NCBI RefSeq assembly: GCF_029168335.1
Contig: NZ_JARGYC010000004.1
Location: 58,519-122,518 of the forward strand
Length of the DNA stretch: 64,000 nucleotides
Reading direction: 5' to 3'
From: Psychromarinibacter sediminicola
GTDB lineage: Bacteria; Pseudomonadota; Alphaproteobacteria; Rhodobacterales; Rhodobacteraceae
Of this stretch, positions 17,831-27,773 are shown one piece after another. How positions within the stretch are numbered: position 1 is the first letter of the stretch; the number at the start of each line of letters is the position of its first letter. The notes beneath the pieces are model-generated. The model had not been told where the DNA came from and did not search any database. It saw only the letters and a list, made by a program, of their open reading frames with translations. The translations under genes and the position numbers were made by a program.

Positions 17831-18864
17831 GCCGTCACCGCCTTTCGCACGCCCTGCAAGTCCAGCCGCTCCGCGTAATGGCACCGCACCTCCTGCGCCG
17901 CCCCGACCGAGCGCAGCGCCGGCGCCTCCCGCTCGCACCGGTCGCCATCGTTATGCGGGCAGCGCGGCGCGAACGGGCAGCCGGTCATCGTCAGATACGG
18001 ATCGGGCAGCCCGCCCTTCACCGATTGCAGCCGCGCCCCCGCCCGGCGCTGCCCCAGCTTCGGGATCGAGTGCAGCAGCGCATGGGTATAGGGATGCTTC
18101 GGCCGGTAGTAGATGTCGCGCACCGGCCCGGTCTCGACGACGCGGCCGAGATACATGATGACGACGAACTCGGTCATCTGCGCCACCACGCCCAGATCGT
18201 GGGTGACGAAGACGATCGCCATGCCGTCCTCTTCCTGCAGCCGCCGCATCAGCGCGAGGATCTGCGCCTGCGTCGTCACGTCGAGCGCGGTGGTCGGCTC
18301 GTCCGCCATCAACAGCCGCGGCCCGCAGCACAGCGCCATGGCGATCATCGCCCGCTGCCGCATCCCGCCGCTGATCTCGTGGGGGTACATGTCCACGATC
18401 CGCTCCGCCCGCGGCATCGCCACCCGGTCGAGCGCCGCGACGGTCTCGGCCCGCGCCGCCTTGCGGCTCAGGTCGCGATGCAGGATCAGCGCCTCGCCGA
18501 TCTGGTCGCCGATCGTGTGCACCGGCGACAGCGAGGTCATCGGCTCCTGGAAGATCATCGAGATCTCGGCCCCCCGGATCGCCCGTGCCGCGCGCCCGTC
18601 CTGGTCCAGCGCGGCCAGATCCGTCACCTGCCCGTCGGCGCGGGCATAGAGGATGCGGCCGCTCTCGATCCGCCCCGGCCTGGGCACGATGCGCAGGATC
18701 GAGCGCAGCATGACGGACTTGCCGCAGCCCGACTCGCCGACGATCCCCACCGTCTGCCCCGGCTTCACCGACAGCGACGCGCCGTCCACCGCCCGCACCG
18801 TGCCCTGCGGCAGGTGGTAATGGGTACACAGATCCTCGACCTTCAGAAGCGGGGTGTCAGCCAT
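17827..18864 (-). CDS. ABC transporter ATPase (DppD/OppD type)
   Basis: A 345-aa ATPase of a family-5 (peptide/nickel/oligosaccharide) importer. It carries Walker A GESGCGKSV, signature ISGGMRQRAMIAMAL, and Walker B LLMADEPTTALD. The C-terminal oligopeptide-transporter region holds a Cys-containing motif (GCPFAPRCPHNDGDRCERE) typical of the iron-sulfur site of DppD/OppD proteins. ATG 18864 overlaps the upstream ATPase stop by 8 bases. It pairs with the DppF-type ATPase encoded before it. Confidence 0.92.
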   Translation of the reverse strand: MADTPLLKVEDLCTHYHLPQGTVRAVDGASLSVKPGQTVGIVGESGCGKSVMLRSILRIVPRPGRIESGRILYARADGQVTDLAALDQDGRAARAIRGAEISMIFQEPMTSLSPVHTIGDQIGEALILHRDLSRKAARAETVAALDRVAMPRAERIVDMYPHEISGGMRQRAMIAMALCCGPRLLMADEPTTALDVTTQAQILALMRRLQEEDGMAIVFVTHDLGVVAQMTEFVVIMYLGRVVETGPVRDIYYRPKHPYTHALLHSIPKLGQRRAGARLQSVKGGLPDPYLTMTGCPFAPRCPHNDGDRCEREAPALRSVGAAQEVRCHYAERLDLQGVRKAVTA

Positions 18865-19882
18865 GGACCGCCTCCTCCTGCGCCACGCCCTCCAGGTCCA
18901 GTTCCTCGGCCCGGTGGCAGCGCACCTTGCGCCCGTTCACCTCGCGCAGCTCCGGATCCTCGGTGCGGCAGCGCGCGACGCAATAGACGCAGCGCGGATG
19001 GAAATGGCAGCCGGGCGGCAGGTTCACCGCGTTGGCCACATCCCCCTGCAACAGGTGCGGATGCCCCTCGACCTCCGGGTCGGGCACCGGCACCGCCGAC
19101 AAAAGCGCCTCGGAATAGGGGTGCAGCGGCCTGGCGAACAGATCGTCCGTCTCGGCCAGCTCGACGATCCGGCCGACATACATCACCGCCACGCGGTTGC
19201 AGACATATTCCACCACGCCCAGGTCGTGCGCGATGAACAGGAAGGTCAGGTCGCCGTCGCGCTGCAGATCCTGCAACAGGTTCAGGATCTGCGCCTGCAC
19301 GGAGACATCCAGCGCCGAGACCGGCTCGTCGCAGACGATCACCTTGGGGTTCAGCGCCAGCGCCCGGGCGATGCCGATCCGCTGGCGCTGCCCGCCCGAG
19401 AAGGCGTGCGGATAGCGGTTCATGTGCTCGCGGCGCAGGCCCACCCGCACCAGCAGGTCGCCCACGCGCTTTTTCACCTCGGCCCCCGTCGCGAGGCCGT
19501 TGACGATCATCGGCTCGCCGATGATCTCCAGCAGCGTCATCCGCGGGTTCAGCGACCCGATCGGGTCCTGAAAGATCATCTGGACCTCCAGCCGGTAGGG
19601 CTGCAGCTCCTTGCGCGACAGCGCCGCAAGATCCACCGGCCCGCGGTCGGGGTCGTCATAGATCACCTCGCCGCCGGTGGGGTCGTGCGCCCGCACGATG
19701 CAGCGGCCCAGCGTGGTCTTGCCGCAGCCCGACTCGCCCACCAGCCCCAGCGTCTCGCCGCGCCGCAGGTCGAAGTCGATGCCGTCCACCGCCCGCACCG
19801 CCCGCGGCGCCTTGCCGAACAAGGGCTTCTTGCCGCCGAAGTGCTTTTTCAGGTCCCGGACCTTCAGGATCGCATCACTCAT
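18857..19882 (-). CDS. ABC transporter ATPase (DppF/OppF type)
   Basis: A 341-aa ATPase, partner of the DppD-type subunit. It carries Walker [10 protein letters not shown], signature [15 protein letters not shown], and Walker [21 protein letters not shown]. The C-terminal [14 protein letters not shown] motif is again the oligopeptide-type cysteine cluster. It starts at ATG 19882, seven bases after the permease stop with GAGGCGG before it. Confidence 0.92.
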   Translation of the reverse strand: MSDAILKVRDLKKHFGGKKPLFGKAPRAVRAVDGIDFDLRRGETLGLVGESGCGKTTLGRCIVRAHDPTGGEVIYDDPDRGPVDLAALSRKELQPYRLEVQMIFQDPIGSLNPRMTLLEIIGEPMIVNGLATGAEVKKRVGDLLVRVGLRREHMNRYPHAFSGGQRQRIGIARALALNPKVIVCDEPVSALDVSVQAQILNLLQDLQRDGDLTFLFIAHDLGVVEYVCNRVAVMYVGRIVELAETDDLFARPLHPYSEALLSAVPVPDPEVEGHPHLLQGDVANAVNLPPGCHFHPRCVYCVARCRTEDPELREVNGRKVRCHRAEELDLEGVAQEEAVHG

Positions 19883-19889
19883 CGCCGCC

Positions 19890-21035
19890 TCATTTCGAGA
19901 AGGGATCCGCCGCGTCGCGCGCGCCGTCGCCGACGAAGTTGAACGCCAGCACGATGACGATCACGCACAGCGCCGGCCCGATCCACAGCCACGGGTAGAA
20001 CTGGATCACCTGGATCTTCTGCGCCTCCTGCAACAGAACGCCCCAGCTGACCGTCGGCGCGCGCAGGCCCACGCCCAGGAAGGACAGCGCCGTCTCGCCG
20101 ATGATGATCGTCGGGATCGCCAGGGTGATCGTCACGATGACATAGCTCATGATGTTGGGCACCAGATGCTTGCGGATGATCCGCCCGGTGCCGGCGCCGT
20201 AGACCCGCGCGGCGGTCACGAAATCCTGCTCGCGCAAGGCCAGGAACCGCCCCCGTGCCACCCGCGCGGTCGAGGTCCAGGAGATCAGCGACAGCACCAC
20301 GAGGATCGCGAAATACTGGTAGACGGCCGGCCAGTCGCGCGGCACCGCCGCGGCAAGCCCCAGCCATAGCGGGATCGTCGGGATCGCGATGATCGCCTCG
20401 ATCACCCGCTGCGTCACGCTGTCGACCCAGCCGCCGTACAGCCCCGAGACCCCGCCGATGATCAGCCCCAGCACCAGGCTCAGCATCACGCTGACCAGCC
20501 CCACCGACAGGGTGATCCGCGCGCCGTAGACCAGCCTGGTGAACATGTCGCGGCCGAAACTGTCGGTGCCGGCCAGATAGATATAGCCCTCCGACACCCC
20601 GAACAGATGCACGTCCCAGGGGATCAGGCCCAGCAGCTTGTACTCGGCGCCGCGCACGAACAGCTCGATGGGATAGATCTGGCTTTCGTCGCGCGTATAG
20701 ACCGGCCGCAGCGTGTTCAGGTCGCGGGTCATTTCGTAGCCGTAGACGAAGGGCCGCCGCAGCTCGCCCTCCGGGCCGATGATCTTCACCCATTGCGGCG
20801 GGGCGTAGAGCTGACGCGAGCGCTCGTTCGGGGTCGAGGGCGCCCAGAACCCCGCCGTCGCCATCACCAGATAGGCGAATAGCAGGAAATAGCCCGACCA
20901 CAGCGCCACCCGGTGCCGCTTGAACTTCCACCACATCAGCCGCAGGGGCGAGGCGATGGCGGCCCGGCTCTCGGCGCGCGGCTCGGCCTCGTCCAGCAGC
21001 TCCTCGGCCGGCATGTCGGTGCGCACTTCGCTCAT
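19890..21035 (-). CDS. ABC transporter permease (DppC/OppC type)
   Basis: A 381-aa inner-membrane permease. It has a cytoplasmic N-terminal tail (about 45 residues), a first helix, then a long periplasmic segment (about residues 65-165), longer than in DppC itself. Five further helices and the conserved [20 protein letters not shown] follow. ATG 21035 overlaps the DppB-type stop (ATGA); the larger upstream frame is a shadow. The extended periplasmic loop is typical of family-5 permeases that carry oligosaccharides rather than dipeptides, in my judgement. Confidence 0.9.
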   Translation of the reverse strand: MSEVRTDMPAEELLDEAEPRAESRAAIASPLRLMWWKFKRHRVALWSGYFLLFAYLVMATAGFWAPSTPNERSRQLYAPPQWVKIIGPEGELRRPFVYGYEMTRDLNTLRPVYTRDESQIYPIELFVRGAEYKLLGLIPWDVHLFGVSEGYIYLAGTDSFGRDMFTRLVYGARITLSVGLVSVMLSLVLGLIIGGVSGLYGGWVDSVTQRVIEAIIAIPTIPLWLGLAAAVPRDWPAVYQYFAILVVLSLISWTSTARVARGRFLALREQDFVTAARVYGAGTGRIIRKHLVPNIMSYVIVTITLAIPTIIIGETALSFLGVGLRAPTVSWGVLLQEAQKIQVIQFYPWLWIGPALCVIVIVLAFNFVGDGARDAADPFSK

Positions 21036-22009
21036 AGCCGGATCCTCGGGTCGGCCCAGACCAGCAGCAGGTCCGAGATGAAGGTGCCGATCACGGTCAG
21101 CACCGACAGGATCAGGATGATCGAGGCGGCGAGGAACATGTCCTGCGACTTCACCGCGTTCAGAAGAAGCGGCCCCGTCGTCGGCAGGTTCAGCACCGTC
21201 GCGGTGATCTCGGTCCCCGAGATCATCGCGGGCAGGGTGAAGCCCACCGTCGACAGCACCGGCGAGACGGCGACGCGCACCGGGTACTTCATGATCAGCC
21301 GCCACTCCGACAGGCCCTTGGCGCGGGCGGTCTCGACATAGGCCTGGGACAGCTCGTCCAGCAGCATGCCGCGCATCACCCGCATCGTCGCCGCCGTGCC
21401 GGAGGTGCCGATGATGATGATCGCCAGCGCCATGTTGCGCGACATGTCCAGCACCCGCGCGACGGACCAGGGCGCATTCTCGAATTCCGGGCTGAACAGC
21501 CCGCCGACATTGCCGCCGAAATACCGCGTCGACAGGTAGATCAGCACGATGCCCAGAAGGAAGTTGGGGATCGCCAGCCCGATGAAGCCGACGAAGGTGA
21601 ACAGATAGTCGCCCACCGAATACTGCTTCACCGCCGAGTAGATGCCGATCGGGATCGCCACCGCGTAGACGAAGATCGTCGTCGGGATGGTGATCGCCAG
21701 CGTCAGCGGCAGCCGCTCGGCCAAGAGATCGCCCACCGTGCGCTGCAGCTGGAAGGACAGCCCGAAATTGCCCTGCAGCACGTTGGTGATCCACCGGAAA
21801 TACTGCATCAGCAGCGGCTCATCGAGCCCGAACTGCTGCCGCAGCGCCAGGATCGCGTCCTGGGTGATCCGGTCGCCCGCCGCGATGGACGACACGTAGG
21901 AGGTGACGAAGTCGCCCGGCGGCAGCTGGATCACGAAGAAGGCCACCATCGAGATGATGAAGACCACCAGGATCATCTGCAGCACACGTCTGACGATGTA
22001 GGAGCCCAT
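21032..22009 (-). CDS. ABC transporter permease (DppB/OppB type)
   Basis: A 325-aa inner-membrane permease with six predicted helices. The N-terminal MGSYIVRRVLQMILVVFII is the family start, and the C-terminal [13 protein letters not shown] is the usual end. It forms the channel with the DppC-type subunit. It lies 164 bp after the binding-protein gene, and that gap contains a hairpin. Confidence 0.92.
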   Translation of the reverse strand: MGSYIVRRVLQMILVVFIISMVAFFVIQLPPGDFVTSYVSSIAAGDRITQDAILALRQQFGLDEPLLMQYFRWITNVLQGNFGLSFQLQRTVGDLLAERLPLTLAITIPTTIFVYAVAIPIGIYSAVKQYSVGDYLFTFVGFIGLAIPNFLLGIVLIYLSTRYFGGNVGGLFSPEFENAPWSVARVLDMSRNMALAIIIIGTSGTAATMRVMRGMLLDELSQAYVETARAKGLSEWRLIMKYPVRVAVSPVLSTVGFTLPAMISGTEITATVLNLPTTGPLLLNAVKSQDMFLAASIILILSVLTVIGTFISDLLLVWADPRIRL

Positions 22010-22136
22010 GACCTGCCGACCGTTCCAAAGCGCGCCGCGGTCCCTCGCCGTCGCGCGACCCGCTCAATCCTGTTCGTTGCGCATGTCCCGGACGCCCGAG
22101 ACCGGTGCCCGCGCTTGCCGCGACATGCCCTGACCG

Positions 22137-22164
22137 GCCCCGGGCACGCCGCCGCGCCCGGGGC
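22137..22164 (-). other. GC hairpin after the family-5 binding-protein gene
   Basis: GCCCCGGGC and GCCCGGGGC form a 9-bp stem with a 10-nt loop, starting 9 bases after the binding-protein stop codon on the minus strand. It is likely an mRNA stabiliser or partial terminator. Confidence 0.45.
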
Positions 22165-22173
22165 AGGGGAGCT

Positions 22174-24162
22174 TCAGCCCTGTTCGCCGACCCACTCGCC
22201 GCCTTCGAAATAGGTCTGCTCGATCTGGTACTGATAGTTGCCCAGCCAGTCGTAGCTGGTGAAGCCCTGTTCGGGATAGTTGCGGAAGTTCGTCCCCAGG
22301 ATCACCGGGATCGGCACCTCGCCGACATCGCCGATGTTCCACAGGTTCTCGGCGTTCAGCCGCAGGATCTCGGTGCCGATCTCGTGCCGCCGGTCCTCGT
22401 CGACCGTCACCTGCATCTCCTCGAACAGCGCGATCACCTTCGCCACGTCGCCGGTGGGCTCGATCCCCTTCTCGCCGTCGGTCTCGCGCCACCAGGCATA
22501 GGCCGCGCCCCAGGCGTTCCAGCCGCCCGAGGCGTTCATCGGCACGTGCCATTCGGGGCTGTGCGGGAACATCGTGTCCGAGCACTTGTCGGCGATCCAG
22601 ATCCCGACCTCCATGTCGTTGTTGTCCAGAAGCGTGCGCACCTGCTCCCGCGCGATGGGGCGGATGTTGAAGGTGATCCCGACCTCGCGCATCAGCTCGA
22701 TCAGCAGCTCGCCCACCTGGGTCGAGCCGGGATCGTCCACCGGAAAGTCCATGTTCATCACCAGCGGCGCGCCGTCGGGCCGCAGCCGGATGCCGTTGCC
22801 GTCGCGCTCGCTCAGCCCCACCTCGTCCAGCAGCGCGTTGGCGGTGTCGGGGTCGTAGGCGGTGTCCTTCTTGACCCAGTCCTCGTTGCGCCAGGCGGAA
22901 CCGGGGATCATCTGCACCTGCGACGGCACGCCGAAGCCCAGATAGACCACGTCGGCGATCAGCTGCCGGTCGATGGCGTGGCTGACCGCCCGCTTGAAGC
23001 GGATGTCGTTGAACAGCGCCTTCAGGACCGGATCCTTGACCTCGTGGTTCAGCATGATCGTGTGCTCGGCCCCGCGCGAGGTCAGCCACAGCCGCGCCTC
23101 GTAATTCCCGCGCTCGGCGTTCTCGCGATACAGCGGCAGGTTGGTGAAGGTCGTGTCGGTGTTCACCCAGTTCATCTGCCCCGCCGCGATGGCCGCGTCG
23201 CGCACGTCGCCGGATTCGAAGTTGGTCACCACGATCTCGCCGATATACGGCAGCTGCTGGCCCTCCGGGTCGACCTTCCAGTACCAGGGGTTCCGCTCGG
23301 CCACGAGCGTGTTCAGCTCCATCGGATCGCGCAGCCGGAACGGCAGCAGCGTGGGCTGCTCGGGGTGCTGGAACGGCATCATGTACTGCGCCGCGCTGTG
23401 GTTGTTGAACAGCTCGTCCCAGGTCGAGAAGCCTTCCTCGTCCACCTTCGCCGCCAGCGCGTCGGCCGCGGCGAAATCCTCGTGGTACTGCTCCAGGTAG
23501 TGCCGCGGCAGCCAGCGCGGAATCTGCGCGCCCACCCAATGCGCCAGAAGGCCCGGCAGGTTGGCGTGCGGCTTCGACCAGGTCCACTGCACCGTGTAGT
23601 CGTCGACGACCTCGAACTCGGGCACCTCGCCCGCCACCACGAACTGCGACAGCGGCGAGGGCGTCAGCGCCGTCTTCAGGTTCACGTGGTTCCACCAGAA
23701 ATCGAAGCAGGCCGCGTTCAGCGGCGCGCCGTCGGAAAACCGGATCGGCCGGATATGCAGCACGAAGGTCTTGCCGCCGTTGGTGTATTCCCAGCTCTCG
23801 GCGAGGTTCGGGATGATGGTCGAGCTGTCCCGCGCGATCCGCAGGATCGGCTCGGGCCCCCAGGACGACCGCGCCTGAAAGCCGCGGTTCTGGATGATCC
23901 CGGTGCGGATCGTGCCGCCGTATTCGCCGATCTCGTTCATCGGCTCCACCACCACCGGCTCGGCCGGCAGGCGCTCTTCCACCGGCGGCAATTGCCCGGC
24001 GGCGACCAGCTCGGCCAGCTCCGGCGCCTCGCTGTATTTCATCCCCTGCGCCGCGGCCGGGCCGACGAACCCCAGCGTCGCGCCCGAGGCGGCCGACGCG
24101 GCCGCGGCCGCCGAGACCTGCAGGAACTTGCGGCGGCTGCCGCGGAAAACGGAATCGGTCAT
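22174..24162 (-). CDS. ABC substrate-binding protein, family 5
   Basis: A 662-aa periplasmic binding protein of the family-5 type (peptide, oligosaccharide). It carries a Tat signal peptide: twin arginines in SRRKFLQ at residues 9-15, an Ala-rich core, and cleavage expected after the AAA at 36-38. It is longer than DppA/OppA (about 530 aa), as seen for oligosaccharide-binding relatives. GGGAGGACC precedes the ATG. It is encoded 160 bp after the GH4 glycosidase and before both permeases. The ligand is inferred to be a glycoside or oligouronide because of the GH4 and propeller proteins in the same operon. Confidence 0.9.
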   Translation of the reverse strand: MTDSVFRGSRRKFLQVSAAAAASAASGATLGFVGPAAAQGMKYSEAPELAELVAAGQLPPVEERLPAEPVVVEPMNEIGEYGGTIRTGIIQNRGFQARSSWGPEPILRIARDSSTIIPNLAESWEYTNGGKTFVLHIRPIRFSDGAPLNAACFDFWWNHVNLKTALTPSPLSQFVVAGEVPEFEVVDDYTVQWTWSKPHANLPGLLAHWVGAQIPRWLPRHYLEQYHEDFAAADALAAKVDEEGFSTWDELFNNHSAAQYMMPFQHPEQPTLLPFRLRDPMELNTLVAERNPWYWKVDPEGQQLPYIGEIVVTNFESGDVRDAAIAAGQMNWVNTDTTFTNLPLYRENAERGNYEARLWLTSRGAEHTIMLNHEVKDPVLKALFNDIRFKRAVSHAIDRQLIADVVYLGFGVPSQVQMIPGSAWRNEDWVKKDTAYDPDTANALLDEVGLSERDGNGIRLRPDGAPLVMNMDFPVDDPGSTQVGELLIELMREVGITFNIRPIAREQVRTLLDNNDMEVGIWIADKCSDTMFPHSPEWHVPMNASGGWNAWGAAYAWWRETDGEKGIEPTGDVAKVIALFEEMQVTVDEDRRHEIGTEILRLNAENLWNIGDVGEVPIPVILGTNFRNYPEQGFTSYDWLGNYQYQIEQTYFEGGEWVGEQG

Positions 24163-24321
24163 GTGGTCCTCCCTGTCACCCCCTCCTCGGGGCGGAATGT
24201 GGAGCCGGCGGCGCTGTGACCGCGCCTTGCCGGCCTGAGAACGATACCAGCATCGGCGCCGGTCATCGTTCGATTTGCTGGGCGGAGAATCTCGAACATC
24301 CCCCCACCCGGCGCGGCCCGG

Positions 24322-25737
24322 TCAGGCCCGCACGGCCCCCGCATCTCCGAACCAGTGCTGCGGGACCGCGTCGCGTTCGGCGTCCAGAAGCGCGTCGATC
24401 AGCGCCTCGGTATCCTCGATCGTGTTCGACAGCGGGTCGGTCAGCAGCGCCCGCCGCAGGAGGTCGCGGCTGCCCTCGTGCACCGCCTCGGCGGTCAGCT
24501 CGTGGGTGTCCAGCACCACCTCCTGCATCCCGCGCAGCCCGCGCGGCATGTCGCCTACCGGGCGCGGCACCGGGCCGGTCTCCATGTCCAGGTCGCACAG
24601 CAGTTCCAGGAAGGCGTCATCGGCCATGTTGCCGACCGCGCCGCGGTTTTCCGTGTTCACGTAGAAGGGCTTGTCCAGCCCGGCCCACATCGCCTCGATC
24701 ACGTCGGTGGCGTGGTCGGGGCCGAAATCCTCCATGAAGGCCGCGACCGGGCGCGCGCCGGACAGATAGGCGTCGATGCCGTCCCACATCTCCTGGTGGC
24801 GGCGATAGCGGTCCTCGGTCTCCCACAGCTTCAGCGCGGGCACCTGCGTGGGCATCACGCCGTGGCCCTGCCAGAACCGGACGTATTCCTTGGTGTGCGA
24901 CACGCAGGCGGGCACCACGCCGAAACTCTCGTACAGCTGATAGCCGATGGCGTCGTTGTGCAGCGCCTTGGCGCCGGTGTCGCCGCCATCGGTCTCGGTC
25001 GCGGCGCGGCGGCGGATCGACTCGGCGATCGCCGGCATCACGTCGCGCCCGTCATGGGCGGCGATCAGCACCCAGGTGAAATGGTTCACCCCGGCGATTC
25101 GCAGGTCGAACGCGGCGTCGGTCGCGGCATCCAGCGGCGCGCCCTCGGCGATCAGCCCGGCGCGCTCGGCATAGGCGCGCTTGACATGCGGCATGTGCAG
25201 GCTGTCGCACAGCGCAAAGCTGCGCAGGTCGGGCGCATAGCGGCGCAGCGCGATGCCGTTCACCGCCGCGGGGTTGATATAGTTGATCACCCAGGCCTCG
25301 GGGCACAGCGCCCGGATGTCGCGGGCGCAGGCGAAGATCTCGGGCAGCTCGCGCATCGCCCGGAACGCGCCGCCAGGGCCGATCGTGTCGCCCGAGCACA
25401 TGCGGATGCCGTATTTCTCGGACACCACCGTGTCGAGGCCGCGGAACCGCACCGTGTCGCGGGCAAAGCTCAGCACCACGAAATCCGCCCCCGCCAGAAC
25501 CGCGCGCCGGTCCGCCGAGGCCTCCAGCCTCAGCGCCACGCCGGTCTCTTCGATCACCGCCCGCGCCAGCCGCTCCAGCTTGTCGAGCCGCGCCTTGTCG
25601 GTGTCGACCAGCGCCAGCGTGCCGGTGTTCAGGTGGCCGGAATGCACCATCTGCCAGATCGCCTGGCGGCCGAAGAACAGGCTGCCGGCGCCGATGATGA
25701 CGACCTTTGGTCCCTGTTTTGGTCCCTGTGCGGGCAT
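24322..25737 (-). CDS. Glycoside hydrolase family 4 (alpha-galactosidase/galacturonidase type)
   Basis: A 471-aa NAD- and Mn-dependent GH4 enzyme, which cleaves by redox elimination. The NAD-binding Rossmann loop is VVIIGAGSLFFGRQAIWQM near residue 11. The metal-site residues are visible as Asn in WVINYINPAAVNG, Cys in ALCDSLHMPHV and His in GVNHFTWVL. The motif around the cysteine differs from the CHSVQ of MelA-type galactosidases, so an alpha-galacturonidase or other uronidase is possible. There is no signal peptide, so it acts on imported material. ATG 25737 follows GGGAGGAG. It heads the operon and is divergent from an AraC regulator. Confidence 0.85.
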   Translation of the reverse strand: MPAQGPKQGPKVVIIGAGSLFFGRQAIWQMVHSGHLNTGTLALVDTDKARLDKLERLARAVIEETGVALRLEASADRRAVLAGADFVVLSFARDTVRFRGLDTVVSEKYGIRMCSGDTIGPGGAFRAMRELPEIFACARDIRALCPEAWVINYINPAAVNGIALRRYAPDLRSFALCDSLHMPHVKRAYAERAGLIAEGAPLDAATDAAFDLRIAGVNHFTWVLIAAHDGRDVMPAIAESIRRRAATETDGGDTGAKALHNDAIGYQLYESFGVVPACVSHTKEYVRFWQGHGVMPTQVPALKLWETEDRYRRHQEMWDGIDAYLSGARPVAAFMEDFGPDHATDVIEAMWAGLDKPFYVNTENRGAVGNMADDAFLELLCDLDMETGPVPRPVGDMPRGLRGMQEVVLDTHELTAEAVHEGSRDLLRRALLTDPLSNTIEDTEALIDALLDAERDAVPQHWFGDAGAVRA

Positions 25738-25850
25738 GTCTCCTCCCTGGCTCGGTCCGGGCCCGTCCTGCGCCGCTCTTGCGTCGGCGTCGTCCGGTCA
25801 TGATAGTGGCGGCGCCCCGGCCTGTCGTTCGGATCCGAAAGGTGAGAATC

Positions 25851-26780
25851 TTGAACGCCGACATCTTCGAGGTCTATCGCGACCGCAGCGCGCTGGTCCT
25901 GCCGGATCTGCACGGCATCGGCCGCTGCGACACCACGCTGCCGCGGCTCGGCGGCGCGCGGTCGGACGGGCTCGACTTTCTGGAGATCGGCTACCTGCAC
26001 GAGGGCCGCATCGAATGGCTGACCGAGGACGGGCTGGACGAGGCCGGCCCCGGCTCGATCATCATCGACTTTCCCGGCGACTGGCAGGGCGGCGCGAGCG
26101 CCGTGATCCATCCCTGCCGGCGGTCCTGGATCCGGTTCGATCCCGGCGATCTGCCCGATCTGCCGGGCCTGCGCAGCGGCACCGGCCGGCGGCTGGCCGC
26201 GCGCATCGCCGCTATGCGCCGCCGCCACTTCCCCGCCTCGCCGGGTATCGAGGCGCAGTACGAGATGATCCTCGCCCAGCAGCGCGCGCCGACGCTCTTC
26301 GCCGAGGAGATGAGCCGCGCCGCCTTCCACCAGATCCTGTTCACCGTGGTCAACGACCATATCGACGTGGTGCGGGCGCAGCATTCGCCCACCGTCGAGG
26401 CGGCGCTGGCGATGATCGAGGAGCAGCTCTTCGAGAAGCTGACCGTCGCCGACCTCGCCGCCCGGCTCGGCCTCAGCGCCGGCTATTTCCACGAGCTGTT
26501 CCTGCGCGAGACCGGCCGCACGCCGGCCAGCCACCAGATCGAGCGGCGCATCTCGGCGGCGCGCAACCGGATGATGGCCAGCGACCTGTCGATCACCGAG
26601 CTGTCGATGGATCTGGGGTTTTCCTCCAGCCAGTATTTCGCGACCGTGTTCAAGCGCCATGTCGGCCTGACCCCCAGCGAATACCGCGCGCTGCGCCGCG
26701 GCGAGATGGACGACGCCACCTTTCACGACCTCGCCTGGGGCAGCCACGGCCCGGGCGCCCGCCCCCTCGCGCCGGAGTGA
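25851..26780 (+). CDS. AraC-family transcriptional regulator
   Basis: An AraC/XylS regulator of about 309 aa, divergent from the GH4/ABC operon and probably its activator. The N-terminal part (1-190) is a sugar-sensing cupin-like domain. The C-terminal double helix-turn-helix runs from LTVADLAARLGLSAGYFHEL to SITELSMDLGFSSSQYFATV and LTPSEYRALR. The start is uncertain: TTG 25851 has AAGGTGAG five bases upstream and is preferred, with GTG 25842 and ATG 25800 as in-frame alternatives lacking a good ribosome site. The divergent gap is only about 110 bp. Confidence 0.85.
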   Translation: MNADIFEVYRDRSALVLPDLHGIGRCDTTLPRLGGARSDGLDFLEIGYLHEGRIEWLTEDGLDEAGPGSIIIDFPGDWQGGASAVIHPCRRSWIRFDPGDLPDLPGLRSGTGRRLAARIAAMRRRHFPASPGIEAQYEMILAQQRAPTLFAEEMSRAAFHQILFTVVNDHIDVVRAQHSPTVEAALAMIEEQLFEKLTVADLAARLGLSAGYFHELFLRETGRTPASHQIERRISAARNRMMASDLSITELSMDLGFSSSQYFATVFKRHVGLTPSEYRALRRGEMDDATFHDLAWGSHGPGARPLAPE

Positions 26781-26828
26781 CGGCGGCGGCCGGCCGGCGC
26801 GCGATCCGGTAACCATTTGTTAAGAAAC

Positions 26829-26858
26829 GGAAAATGTTTCGCGCGCGAAACATTTTCC
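26829..26858. terminator. Bidirectional terminator between AraC and rmlA genes
   Basis: A perfect 30-bp palindrome with 13-nt arms GGAAAATGTTTCG and CGAAACATTTTCC around CGCG. It lies between convergent genes, and each strand ends its stem in an A/T-rich run, so it can end transcription from both sides. Confidence 0.75.
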
Positions 26859-26894
26859 CGGGGGCGCCCGCTGCGCCCGGCCGGGCGCCGCCGC

Positions 26895-27773
26895 TCAGCC
26901 GCCCGTCAGCAGCGCGGCGATGTATCTGCCATAGGCCGTCTTGCCCAGGCTCTCGGCCCGCGCTTGCAGCTGCGCCGCGGTGATCCATCCGAACTGATAG
27001 GCCAGCTCGTCCAGGTTGCCCACCTGCAGGCCCTGCCGCTCCTGCAGCGTCCGCACGAAGTTGCCCGCGTCGAGCAGCGAGGCGTGGGTTCCGGTGTCGA
27101 GCCAGGCATAGCCGCGGCCGATGCGTTCGACGCGCAGCGCCCCGTCGCGCAGATAGCCCTCCAGCAGATCGGTGATCTCCAGCTCGCCCCGCGCCGAGGG
27201 CGCGATGCGCCGGGCGCGCATGGGCGCGCTGCCGTCCAGGAAATAGAGCCCCGTGACCGCATAGCGCGACGGCGGCCGGTCGGGCTTTTCGACGATGGCG
27301 CGCGCCCGCCCCGCCGCGTCGAACTCCACCACGCCGTAGCGTTCCGGGTCGGAGACGCGATAGCCGAAGACGGTCCCGCCCTCGGCCTGCGCGCCGGCCC
27401 GGGCCAGCAATTCCGGCAGGCCATGGCCGAAGAACATGTTGTCGCCCAGCACCATCGCCGAGGGCGCGCCGCCCAGGAAGTCTTCGGCCAGAAGATAGGC
27501 CTGCGCGAGCCCGTCGGGCGACGGCTGGGCGATGTAGCTCAGCGAAAGCCCCCACTGGCTGCCGTCGCCCAGCGTGCGTCGGAACTGGTCGCCGTCCCGC
27601 GGCGTGGTGATCACCGCGATCTCGCGGATGCCCGCCAGCATCAGCACGCTCAGCGGGTAATAGACCATCGGCTTGTCGTAGATCGGCAGCAGCTGTTTCG
27701 GCACGCCCTCGGTGACCGGATAAAGCCGGGTGCCGGACCCGCCGGCCAGAAGGATGCCCTTTCGCGTCACCAT
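26895..27773 (-). CDS. rmlA: Glucose-1-phosphate thymidylyltransferase
   Basis: A 292-aa cytoplasmic nucleotidyltransferase making dTDP-glucose from dTTP and glucose-1-phosphate, the first step to dTDP-L-rhamnose. The signature GILLAGGSGTRLYPVTEGVP is at residues 6-25, then KQLLPIYDKPMVYYPLSVLM. Length and motif order match RmlA. Its start overlaps the rmlD stop by 7 bases. It is the last gene of rmlCBDA and ends before the palindromic terminator. Confidence 0.95.
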   Translation of the reverse strand: MVTRKGILLAGGSGTRLYPVTEGVPKQLLPIYDKPMVYYPLSVLMLAGIREIAVITTPRDGDQFRRTLGDGSQWGLSLSYIAQPSPDGLAQAYLLAEDFLGGAPSAMVLGDNMFFGHGLPELLARAGAQAEGGTVFGYRVSDPERYGVVEFDAAGRARAIVEKPDRPPSRYAVTGLYFLDGSAPMRARRIAPSARGELEITDLLEGYLRDGALRVERIGRGYAWLDTGTHASLLDAGNFVRTLQERQGLQVGNLDELAYQFGWITAAQLQARAESLGKTAYGRYIAALLTGG

